Shown: in pieces, positions 10,956 through 19,076 of the stretch
How the letters are laid out: each line of letters starts with the position of its first letter
Position numbering within the stretch: position 1 is the first letter of the stretch
Assembly: GCF_000236805.1 (NCBI RefSeq)
Contig: NZ_AGFX01000047.1
Coordinates: 1 to 64,000, forward strand
Reading direction: 5' to 3'
Source: Paenibacillus peoriae KCTC 3763
GTDB taxonomy: Bacteria > Bacillota > Bacilli > Paenibacillales > Paenibacillaceae
Length of the DNA stretch: 64,000 nucleotides
The notes under the pieces: model-generated
Database searches by the model: none
What the model saw: the letters and a program-made list of their open reading frames with translations, nothing else
What the model was told of the DNA's origin: nothing
Program-made: the position numbers and the translations under genes

Positions 10956-11387
10956 TCAGTTATCCATTATTTTAGTGTTAAACGTATAGTACTTATGCCC
11001 AAAGTAATTAAACAGTGTGTAAAGACCTGATGCAATTAAAATCGAAACGTTCCCAACTCCTATAACATTCAAAATTATTAATTTATCCATAAATTTCAAA
11101 AATGGCATCAAATAATACCCTATAAAATAAGAGGTTACATAAGAAACTATAGTCACAGAGGCGAACTTCAAAGTCTGACTTAAATACCATTCATTCACCT
11201 TGAAAGTAAAATTCCTATTCAAAAAAAAACTACAAACTCCACCAATTATATTTCCACAACTTGTTGAAATCCAATAATTAAAATGAAATAAATTATAAAA
11301 AAGATAAATAATAGACAAACCAATTAAAGTATTAATAACCCCTACTAAAAGGAATCTCAAGAACTCAAATCTTTTTAAAATATTCAT
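10956..11387 (-). CDS. GtrA family membrane protein (lipid-linked sugar flippase candidate)
   Basis: Four-helix membrane protein of 143 aa with the GtrA pattern: FLLVGVINTLIGL near residue 15, GGVCSFFLNRNFTF near residue 50, and two further hydrophobic segments. GtrA proteins are thought to flip undecaprenyl-phosphate-linked sugars made by a GtrB partner. The partner lies directly upstream and the two genes overlap by ATGA. AT-rich codon use resembles the neighbouring glycan genes rather than the housekeeping flanks. Confidence 0.85.
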   Translation of the reverse strand: MNILKRFEFLRFLLVGVINTLIGLSIIYLFYNLFHFNYWISTSCGNIIGGVCSFFLNRNFTFKVNEWYLSQTLKFASVTIVSYVTSYFIGYYLMPFLKFMDKLIILNVIGVGNVSILIASGLYTLFNYFGHKYYTFNTKIMDN

Positions 11388-12355
11388 AATTTGTACAACT
11401 CTTTTTCTTGTTGCTGAGCTTCTATATCAATATTTATAGTTTCTCTTACAAGAAATAGTGGTCTACGTTTACTCTCGCCATATACACGGCCAATATATTC
11501 TCCAATGATTCCAATAGTAATTAACTGAACTCCCCCCAAAAACAATACAGTAACCATAAGAGATGGATAACCGGGAACAGGATTCCCATATATCAGTGTA
11601 TTTATCATTAAGAAGAATGCACGAATCAACGCAAAAATTGATACAATGAAACCTAAATACATAGCAAGTTGTAGAGGAGCAAAACTAAAAGATGTAATTC
11701 CTTCAATAGCAAAGTTCCATAATTTCCAATAATTAAAACTGGTTTTTCCAGCAAACCTTGCATCACGAAGATACGATATACTTGTCTGCTTAAAGCCTAC
11801 CCAACTAAAAAGCCCCTTCATAAATCGATGACTTTCTGGTAAGTTATTTACAGCGTTCACAACTTGTCTAGACATCAAACGGAAGTCTCCAGTATCGGCC
11901 GGAATATCTATTTTTGTTATTCGTCTTATAAATTTATAAAAAAAACTAGCTGTTACTTTCTTTATGAAAGTCTCTCCATCTCTTTTAATTCTTGTTGCAT
12001 AGACAACATCGTATCCTTCTTGCCACTTTTCAACCATCGAGGGAATGAGTTCAGGTGGATCTTGCAAATCGGCATCTATTGGAATTACTATATCCCCTCT
12101 AGAATATTTCAAACCTGCACTCATCGCAATTTCCTTACCAAAATTTCTAGATAAATCAATGACCTTGATTCTGTGATCAGTGGAGGCAATTTCTTTTAAT
12201 CTAGCATGAGTATTATCTTTACTACCATCATTAATACATATGATTTCATAATCATAGTTATTTTTATTTAGTACTTCTGAAATGCGTTCATAAAAAAAAT
12301 CAACGTTGTCAATTTCATTATACATAGGTACAACTAATGACATTTTAAATTCCAT
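11384..12355 (-). CDS. GtrB-type family 2 glycosyltransferase (polyprenyl-phosphate sugar transferase)
   Basis: Expected to load a hexose onto undecaprenyl phosphate, as DPM1/GtrB enzymes do. MSLVVPMYNE opens the GT-A fold, NDGSKDNT and PIDADLQDPPELIP (metal site) follow, and two C-terminal membrane helices lie at about residues 230-290. Length 323 aa is typical. AGAGGGG precedes the ATG. With GtrA and the large membrane protein upstream it forms a three-gene side-branch module. Confidence 0.9.
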   Translation of the reverse strand: MEFKMSLVVPMYNEIDNVDFFYERISEVLNKNNYDYEIICINDGSKDNTHARLKEIASTDHRIKVIDLSRNFGKEIAMSAGLKYSRGDIVIPIDADLQDPPELIPSMVEKWQEGYDVVYATRIKRDGETFIKKVTASFFYKFIRRITKIDIPADTGDFRLMSRQVVNAVNNLPESHRFMKGLFSWVGFKQTSISYLRDARFAGKTSFNYWKLWNFAIEGITSFSFAPLQLAMYLGFIVSIFALIRAFFLMINTLIYGNPVPGYPSLMVTVLFLGGVQLITIGIIGEYIGRVYGESKRRPLFLVRETINIDIEAQQQEKELYKL

Positions 12356-12389
12356 TCTTATATCCCCTCTTAATTCAAGCCTACTTACT

Positions 12390-14492
12390 TCAGTAAACTA
12401 AATCCCCAACTTGAATATATGGATCGTCTCCCTCAGTGTACAAGTTAGTGAAATCACCATCAGGATCCTTTAGTTCAACTTGTACAGTTTCTTTGATTTT
12501 GTTTCGTAGCGCACTCCCCTTAAGAACCAAGGCGCTTTTATTCTTCTTTGTAATAATAATTGATTTAATAGGTACTAACTTATGCGGGGTAGTTCCTATA
12601 TCAAATCTGAAACTTTGAATATGATTTAATGGAATAGTTGCTTTAAATACTTTCTTATTATCTAATTGCTGACTGATAGAGTCTTTTTCGTTAAATCCAT
12701 TACCTTTATCATAAAAAAGTTGAAAAACATCAGTTTGAGGATACTTAAATTCAACCTGAATATCCACATCTTCTGTATAATCATTAACGAATTTCAGTTG
12801 CGGATCATAACCATCAGTGTGTATGTTTAATACACCATCCTCTGCTTTGATTTTAGAAATATCATGAAGTGGATAAAATAGACTTTCCAACTTTTCAGCA
12901 TCATATTTCAGATGATTATTATTATCCTCAAATTCGATACTCTTTATTTTTATATTCTGATTGATTAAAATACCAGGATCTAATCTGAAACTATAAATTG
13001 GCTTATTGGGCAGTTCAAAGAACAGTTTATTCCCATCGACTTGATTATAAATATATGCTTTGGATGAATCCTTTTCATTGATACCATCACCAATATCATA
13101 GTATAGCTGATACATGTTAATTTTTGCTTCCTCCAACTGAACAATCATCATTGGCTTGTCAATACTTACAGATGCTAGGTTATAGTATTTTGCAAAATGA
13201 TCATTGGAAGTATAACTTGGATTCAAAGAAATATCATATATAAAAACATAGCTATTCTCTTTGGCTGTTAACTTTGGAAGTTTCACAACCCTCTTCCCCT
13301 GTTCTAGATTCTTATTCACGATTTGAAGTCTTTGAGCACTTTCCTCTGCAATTAATTTATATTGAGTATACACATTATGCATTGTAATATATAGAGGGAT
13401 AATTGATGCAACCAACACAACGACAAGTAGATTCTTACTCGGTTTAACTATCATAGTTATTGAAATAATAATCATTACAGCCCCACCAAAAGCTGCACGA
13501 AGAGGAAATTCAGGAGAAGCCACCATTGCTACATATGAAAAGAAGCCTGTGAACATAATTAGTAAAGCAATCCAAAGAGCTCTTTTAGAATTCTTAAAGT
13601 TTTTATAAACATAAAATAATATTGCTACAAAAAGTATTAGGACTAAATATCTCTGGTCTTGTAACAATATACCTTTCATTGTTTGTAAAAAGTTAATTAT
13701 CTGATCTTTGAAACCAACATTAAAGTACATAGTTTCTTTTCTAACTTTGTTTCCTGGAGCAAGTACCAAATAGACGAATCCTATAAGGCAACCAATAATT
13801 CCACTAAAAAACCATAAAGGAAGTTTAATTTTCTTTTTTAGAGCAATTAGAAAAGAACTACCGACAAATGCTACTGCTATTACAGCAGTATTTTCCTGAC
13901 TCCATCCTGCTAAAATACCCAAAAAAAACATCGCCAGTATGGTTATCAAATTACTTTTAAGTAAATATTTATTATCAATAAGATATCTGTATGGCAATAA
14001 AAATATTAAAATAAAGACAGTAGCCCAGAGATAGTTAACGGAACCTGCTAACCAAAAAGCTGTTTGACCCAAAACAGGAAGCATAAACCAACACATCAAA
14101 AAAACGAGTAAAAAAACACCCAAATCTTCTCTAGTGTTAAATTTTCTTATTTTTGAGAACGAGCAGATTAAAAATAACAACAATACATAAAAAAATGCAT
14201 TTACAATATTGAATACATCTTTGCCTAACCATAGAAATAATTGTACAAAAAAGTGTACAATAACTCTCCCGGTCCAATTATGATACAAATAATTTTGAGA
14301 TTGGAGAATATCAGCCATACTCTCAATTCTTTGATTTGTACCCATAATAAAACTGTAAGCAAATTCATCATTCCAGTACGGCACAAAATAATTAATTCTG
14401 AGCATGTATAAATACATGCTCACGGCCAAAGCGATGATAATTAAACGATATATATTTAAATACTTATCATCCACTTTTATTTCCAACTTCAT
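12390..14492 (-). CDS. DUF6056-like polytopic membrane protein, GT-C glycosyltransferase candidate
   Basis: The first 400 or so residues hold about ten to twelve membrane helices. An early extracytoplasmic loop carries NYFVPYWNDEFAYSF; an acidic residue in the first loop is a GT-C hallmark. The last 300 residues are a soluble part with two copies of a module marked by LYYD/LFYD-x-G-x-GxNEKDS and SFRLDP/SFRFD, and the protein ends in DDPYIQVGDLVY, which looks like the cut-off start of a third copy. In gtr operons the third gene is such a transferase, using the lipid-linked sugar made by GtrB and flipped by GtrA. The open frame begins at 14504, but its first ATG touches the AGAGG site, so 14492 is preferred. 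Confidence 0.65.
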   Translation of the reverse strand: MKLEIKVDDKYLNIYRLIIIALAVSMYLYMLRINYFVPYWNDEFAYSFIMGTNQRIESMADILQSQNYLYHNWTGRVIVHFFVQLFLWLGKDVFNIVNAFFYVLLLFLICSFSKIRKFNTREDLGVFLLVFLMCWFMLPVLGQTAFWLAGSVNYLWATVFILIFLLPYRYLIDNKYLLKSNLITILAMFFLGILAGWSQENTAVIAVAFVGSSFLIALKKKIKLPLWFFSGIIGCLIGFVYLVLAPGNKVRKETMYFNVGFKDQIINFLQTMKGILLQDQRYLVLILFVAILFYVYKNFKNSKRALWIALLIMFTGFFSYVAMVASPEFPLRAAFGGAVMIIISITMIVKPSKNLLVVVLVASIIPLYITMHNVYTQYKLIAEESAQRLQIVNKNLEQGKRVVKLPKLTAKENSYVFIYDISLNPSYTSNDHFAKYYNLASVSIDKPMMIVQLEEAKINMYQLYYDIGDGINEKDSSKAYIYNQVDGNKLFFELPNKPIYSFRLDPGILINQNIKIKSIEFEDNNNHLKYDAEKLESLFYPLHDISKIKAEDGVLNIHTDGYDPQLKFVNDYTEDVDIQVEFKYPQTDVFQLFYDKGNGFNEKDSISQQLDNKKVFKATIPLNHIQSFRFDIGTTPHKLVPIKSIIITKKNKSALVLKGSALRNKIKETVQVELKDPDGDFTNLYTEGDDPYIQVGDLVY

Positions 14493-14535
14493 AAATAAAT
14501 TCATCCTCTATATTCCGATTTTCACGCAAAGAAAT

Positions 14536-15075
14536 TTAAATCTCAGCAGCATCCAGTAAAGGGTGACGCTCATCTTTTTCAGATAGTATTGGCTGAGATA
14601 CGGGCCAATCAATTCCAAGCACAGGATCATTCCACAAAATCCCCCGGTCATGTGCTGAAGAGTAATATTCATCAACTTTATACAAAACTTCCGTGTTTGG
14701 TGTTAGTGTACAAAAACCATGGGCAAATCCTTTCGGGACTAATAATTGCCTCTTATTATATTGGCTGAGAATTACTCCTACCCACTGCCCAAATGTTTTC
14801 GAATCACGTCGAATATCTACAATAACATCATAAATAGCACCAGCAACTACACGAACTAATTTAGTTTGAGCTTTAGGGGATAATTGATAGTGCAAGCCTC
14901 GTAGAACGCCTGCTTCAGCAGACAAAGAATGATTATCTTGAATGAACTCATTTCTAATACCAAAGCTACTCAATACATTTTGATTGTAACTTTCCATAAA
15001 AAAACCTCGGTGATCCCCATGAACCATCGGTTCAATAAGTAAAGCACCTTTCAGTTTTAACTCATGTACTTTCAT
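14536..15075 (-). CDS. rfbC: dTDP-4-dehydrorhamnose 3,5-epimerase (RmlC/RfbC)
   Basis: Third-step enzyme of dTDP-L-rhamnose synthesis, a cupin-fold dimer. DHRGFFMESYN, the QDNHSLS and LRGLHYQL segment with the catalytic His, and PKGFAHGFCTL are all present. The 179 aa length is normal. AAGGAG lies upstream of the ATG. It starts 13 nt after the rfbA stop. Confidence 0.95.
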   Translation of the reverse strand: MKVHELKLKGALLIEPMVHGDHRGFFMESYNQNVLSSFGIRNEFIQDNHSLSAEAGVLRGLHYQLSPKAQTKLVRVVAGAIYDVIVDIRRDSKTFGQWVGVILSQYNKRQLLVPKGFAHGFCTLTPNTEVLYKVDEYYSSAHDRGILWNDPVLGIDWPVSQPILSEKDERHPLLDAAEI

Positions 15076-15088
15076 ACAATTAATCTCC

Positions 15089-15832
15089 TTATAATTTTAA
15101 TTTCCCAAACTCGTCACTAAATATTATTTCTTTGGCCAGTTCATTAGCTTTGGAAAGGGATGCATGTGTACCTGCATCGGTCCACCAACCTTGAAGAATA
15201 TCAAAAGTCAGTTCTCCTTTGGCAATATACGCATTATTTACATCCGTGATTTCTAATTCCCCACGTGATGAAGGAATAAGGGTTTTGACAATATCAAAAA
15301 CGCTGTGATCAAACATATAAATACCTGTTACCGCATAATCACTTTTGGGTTTTTGAGGCTTCTCCTCAATTGAAACAATTCGATCTCCCTGTAATTCTGC
15401 GACACCGAACCGTTTCGGATCTTCTACCTGCTGCAAAAGCAATTTAGCACCTGACACTTGATTACGGAAGTTTTGAACATATGGAGATATATCATCTTCA
15501 AATACATTATCACCTAGAATAACAAGCATTTGATCATTCCCCACAAATTGTTCAGCTAGATCTAATGCCTGAGCAATACCGCCTGCCTCGTCCTGTACTT
15601 TATAGGTAAAAGTAATCCCCATATCTTTTCCACTTCCTAAAAGATTCACTACATCGCCCATATGGTCTTTACCTGTGACAATAAGGATATCCTGAATACC
15701 AGCTTGTTTCAGCTTATATACTGCGTGAAAAATCATTGGATACTTTCCTACTGGAAGAAGATGCTTATTTGTAACCTTTGTTAATGGGTATAACCGTGTT
15801 CCAGTTCCCCCTGCTAAAATTATTCCTTTCAT
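15089..15832 (-). CDS. rfbA: Glucose-1-phosphate thymidylyltransferase (RmlA/RfbA), short form
   Basis: First enzyme of dTDP-L-rhamnose synthesis: dTTP plus glucose-1-phosphate. The nucleotide-binding signature MKGIILAGGTGTRLYPLT is at the N-terminus, LGDNVFEDD binds metal, and VEEKPQKPKSDYAVTGIY and WWTDAGTHASL follow. At 247 aa it is of the short type common in Firmicutes, compared with about 290 aa in enterobacteria. TAGGAGG precedes the ATG. Confidence 0.93.
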   Translation of the reverse strand: MKGIILAGGTGTRLYPLTKVTNKHLLPVGKYPMIFHAVYKLKQAGIQDILIVTGKDHMGDVVNLLGSGKDMGITFTYKVQDEAGGIAQALDLAEQFVGNDQMLVILGDNVFEDDISPYVQNFRNQVSGAKLLLQQVEDPKRFGVAELQGDRIVSIEEKPQKPKSDYAVTGIYMFDHSVFDIVKTLIPSSRGELEITDVNNAYIAKGELTFDILQGWWTDAGTHASLSKANELAKEIIFSDEFGKLKL

Positions 15833-15853
15833 AATAACCTCCTAAATTAAGTG

Positions 15854-16789
15854 TTACTTAGTGTCCTTATAATCAATTTGATTTTGTCTGAGCTGCAAAA
15901 AAAAGTTTGCTATAGTTCTAGAATAATACCAATAGTTTATTATTGAAGAATCTTTTAGTATTTCAAAGAACTGTTCAGACCAATTTTGAGGAGAAGGAGC
16001 CAATTTATTAAGAACATTTTTTTTTCTACAAGATTTAAAATAGGATCCGAGTACTGTCTTCACTTCTTTATCTACGACATCATTTAATGTCAAGAATGTA
16101 TTACTACCATGTAATCGATAATAATAATACGTAGACTCAACAAATAACGGCTCTGATAAAAGTAAACACCTCAATGCAAAATCCCAATCATGACAGTATT
16201 TTAAATTCCGAAATCCATTCAGTTTATCAAAGATCTCCCTACTGAATAACATATTCCCTGTTGAGATAGCAGTGTTATGAGGAATCAAAGACCAACCTAT
16301 ACTTGGGAATTTTTCTATAGAATTTTGAGTATTAATGAAGTTTATAGCCTGATCGGACACCGTACTAATATCGTTTCCTTCTCCATCAATTACTTTAATT
16401 CTCGAAAAAACAAAGTCTGAATTAGAAGCGGATAAATGCTTAACTAATTGTGTTATCCGGTTAGGCTCAAACAAGTCATCCGCATTAAGTATTGTTACAT
16501 ATTTCCCTTGTGAGGCCCTTATACCTTCATTAATTGAATTGTGAGCACCTTGATTTTGGTCATGTGAAAGGAATTTTAAACGATTTTTAAATCTTTCTAA
16601 ATATATTTCACTAGAGATTAGTTCATTTATGATATGACAACTGTTATCTTTCGAATTGTCGTCAATCACCACCAATTCAAGTTGATCGTATGTCTGCTCA
16701 TAAATAGATTTTAAGGCAGCCTCAATATACTTCTCATAATTATAGGATGGTACAATAACGCTGACTAAGGGCGTATCTTGATTATTCAT
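15854..16789 (-). CDS. Family 2 glycosyltransferase
   Basis: GT-A enzyme with VSVIVPSYNYEKYIEAAL, VIDDNSKDNS and the NADDLFEPNRI metal site, then KYCHDWDFALRCLL, typical of O-antigen and teichoic-acid-type transferases. Donor and acceptor cannot be read from the sequence. The frame opens at 16807 in a TAATG overlap with the preceding stop, but AAGGAG lies 6 nt before the ATG at 16789, which is preferred. No membrane helix is seen. Confidence 0.85.
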   Translation of the reverse strand: MNNQDTPLVSVIVPSYNYEKYIEAALKSIYEQTYDQLELVVIDDNSKDNSCHIINELISSEIYLERFKNRLKFLSHDQNQGAHNSINEGIRASQGKYVTILNADDLFEPNRITQLVKHLSASNSDFVFSRIKVIDGEGNDISTVSDQAINFINTQNSIEKFPSIGWSLIPHNTAISTGNMLFSREIFDKLNGFRNLKYCHDWDFALRCLLLSEPLFVESTYYYYRLHGSNTFLTLNDVVDKEVKTVLGSYFKSCRKKNVLNKLAPSPQNWSEQFFEILKDSSIINYWYYSRTIANFFLQLRQNQIDYKDTK

Positions 16790-16806
16790 ATTTTTCTCCT
16801 TGTTCA

Positions 16807-19044
16807 TTATCGAACCCTGGATGCTCTCTTGGTAACCTCTAGATATTGGTGTCCATACTTTTGATCCGGTTCTAAATGTGTACCTTCAGCCCATTCATTC
16901 CATGCGTTAACAAAAATCATTTGTTCCGAACCTTGACTAAATCTCCGAGTATAATCAACCAAGCCCACCAACCATTTTTCATACTCTACAGGATTCGCAT
17001 AGTGAAAGACATTAGCTGCACTTTTTCTTCTAGCTGTATTATCCCAGCTTAGCATAGTACCTCTAAACCATGTAAAGTCCCCAGCCTTCTTTTTCTGAAG
17101 CGAACGATCTACCACTTCTCGATAATCGTAAATGTTTCCTGAAAAGTCAGGAACCAGCTCATTCATAGTTTTAGAAATTTCGTTGGCATAAACACCATGC
17201 GGTGGGAACTCGACTGCTGAATCACAACCGTAGATCGTTGGATCTACTTGACCAAAGGACTGTACCATGCATACATGAAGATTTGGAATGCCTTTTTCTT
17301 TACACTTTTCTTTCCATGTATGGACGGTTGCTTTCAGATTAGGAAACAATTCAGCTCTGTAAATCAACAATATGGGGTCCTTACCATCAATACGGATATA
17401 TCTTTCATCTTTTAAAACAGGAATAACTTCTTCAATAAATCTGTTATCTGAATCTTCATCATGCACTTGCTTCATAAGCATCTCTTTCTCTTGTCCATCC
17501 CATCGCCTTGTCCAACTCTCGTTAGCCCAACAAATACAAAAAGGAAAATCCAAATCTTTATTTTCCAATAAAGCATTCATTGGCTTCTCTAAAAGCCTCT
17601 TGCCATCGAACCAATAATAATAGTAACAAAAACCGAAAATATCATAATTTTTAGCAAGTTCTATTTGACGTTTCTGAATGTCACTATCCTCAACCAAATT
17701 GTAATATCCTAAGTCTGAAGGAACATGTGGTTGATAATGTTCCTTGAATAAAGGTGTCGCCTTACGAACATTTCTCCACTCTGTAAACCCTTCTCCCCAC
17801 CATTCATCATTCTCTGGAATAGCATGAAACTGAGGTAAATAAAAAGAAACAATATTTGTTGTTTTGTTTTGATTTTCCGGCCAAGCGGATGCTGTAGACC
17901 TTCTGTGATAACTAAACTCAGAAATATGTTTTACTTTCTTTGCACTTGCAACTAGTTCTTCAATAAAAGAATCATAGCCCTTAACATCAAGCAAAATCTT
18001 TTCTTTAAAAAGTGTGGACTGAACTACAATAAATGATCCAGCTACCTTAGAATCTAACTTTTCCGAAGTTAAATGTTCCTCTTTATAAAAAGGAGCAAAA
18101 TGATCACCGTTATCAAGGAATCTGTCTTCATTTGTAAAAATCAAATCTTCATTATCTATAGAATTTAAAGCCAAATAGTGTAATGTGTTAATAGATAGAA
18201 AATCCTCTTGTTCCAATACCGTAATATATTCCCCTTGCGCACTCTTACTAGCCTCTCTTACCATATCCAAAAGCATACTATTAGCAGTATGAATAAACTG
18301 CACTTTGCTCAAATCAAAGCCAATCGTAAATTGACTTTTAACAATCTCTTCTCTTGAAATTATAATTACTTCAAATTCGGAATATGTTTGGCTAGTTAAA
18401 GAACTCAAGCAAAACTCTAGATAAGCCTGATTTAATTTATACACAGGAATAATGATAGAGAACAAATGTCTGACAGGGTATTGAACGTTGGTAATTTGGG
18501 TATCTTCCTTATACGTATATGGTTCAAATCTCCCAACCTGATTATCATTCCTATTTGCCATCAATGTGATAGCCCTGTTCCACATCCACTTAAATCCGTG
18601 TTGCCTCCATTTTTCAAACACTTTAACAAACAAATTGGAGTTATTTCCCGAATTTAATTCTTTGTAGCTGTGAAAAGCCTGATTTAAGATCGAAAGCACT
18701 CCAACCTTCTCTATAACAATCCGTTGTATGTAAAATACACCGGGAGAGTCACCAGGATCCAGTCTCAGTGACACTACATCATGTTTAAATTCAAAAGGCC
18801 TGCCATTTGAATTCTGACGATCCAGCTTTCCGATGATGTAAGAATTATCTTCACTAAAACCGGCTCCATAGTCAATATACAGCTTAAGAAACCTCAATGA
18901 TTCCGAAGAACCTTCACAGTTAATCTTATACCAACCTTTTTTAAACGAACCTCTCAAATAAACCTGAGGATCATTGCTAAAACTGTCCCATTCGTCTCCG
19001 TTCCTGTTAATTCCAAATAAATCAACGACTTCCAGTTCTCTCAA
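16807..19044 (-). CDS. Fusion protein: sugar-binding-like module, GT2-like domain and WbsX (GH99-like) domain
   Basis: Three parts are visible. Residues 1-110 resemble the repeated module of the DUF6056-like protein (DPQVYLRG, LYIDYGAGFSEDNS, SLRLDPGDSP). Residues 190-380 look like a GT2 domain (FSIIIPVYKLNQAYLEF, NEDRFLDNGDHFAPFYKE), but the usual DXD is replaced by EQEDF, so activity is doubtful. Residues 400-740 form a WbsX domain (SFYLPQFHAIPENDEWWGEGFTEW, YYYYWFDGKRLLE, WANESWTRRWDG, NAWNEWAEG). WbsX domains are common in polysaccharide loci and related to GH99; their role is not settled. A TTG start is used, with AAGGA 9 nt upstream. Confidence 0.8.
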   Translation of the reverse strand: MRELEVVDLFGINRNGDEWDSFSNDPQVYLRGSFKKGWYKINCEGSSESLRFLKLYIDYGAGFSEDNSYIIGKLDRQNSNGRPFEFKHDVVSLRLDPGDSPGVFYIQRIVIEKVGVLSILNQAFHSYKELNSGNNSNLFVKVFEKWRQHGFKWMWNRAITLMANRNDNQVGRFEPYTYKEDTQITNVQYPVRHLFSIIIPVYKLNQAYLEFCLSSLTSQTYSEFEVIIISREEIVKSQFTIGFDLSKVQFIHTANSMLLDMVREASKSAQGEYITVLEQEDFLSINTLHYLALNSIDNEDLIFTNEDRFLDNGDHFAPFYKEEHLTSEKLDSKVAGSFIVVQSTLFKEKILLDVKGYDSFIEELVASAKKVKHISEFSYHRRSTASAWPENQNKTTNIVSFYLPQFHAIPENDEWWGEGFTEWRNVRKATPLFKEHYQPHVPSDLGYYNLVEDSDIQKRQIELAKNYDIFGFCYYYYWFDGKRLLEKPMNALLENKDLDFPFCICWANESWTRRWDGQEKEMLMKQVHDEDSDNRFIEEVIPVLKDERYIRIDGKDPILLIYRAELFPNLKATVHTWKEKCKEKGIPNLHVCMVQSFGQVDPTIYGCDSAVEFPPHGVYANEISKTMNELVPDFSGNIYDYREVVDRSLQKKKAGDFTWFRGTMLSWDNTARRKSAANVFHYANPVEYEKWLVGLVDYTRRFSQGSEQMIFVNAWNEWAEGTHLEPDQKYGHQYLEVTKRASRVR

Positions 19045-19076
19045 TTAAATCATTCCTTAAAATATAAGATTTATTA

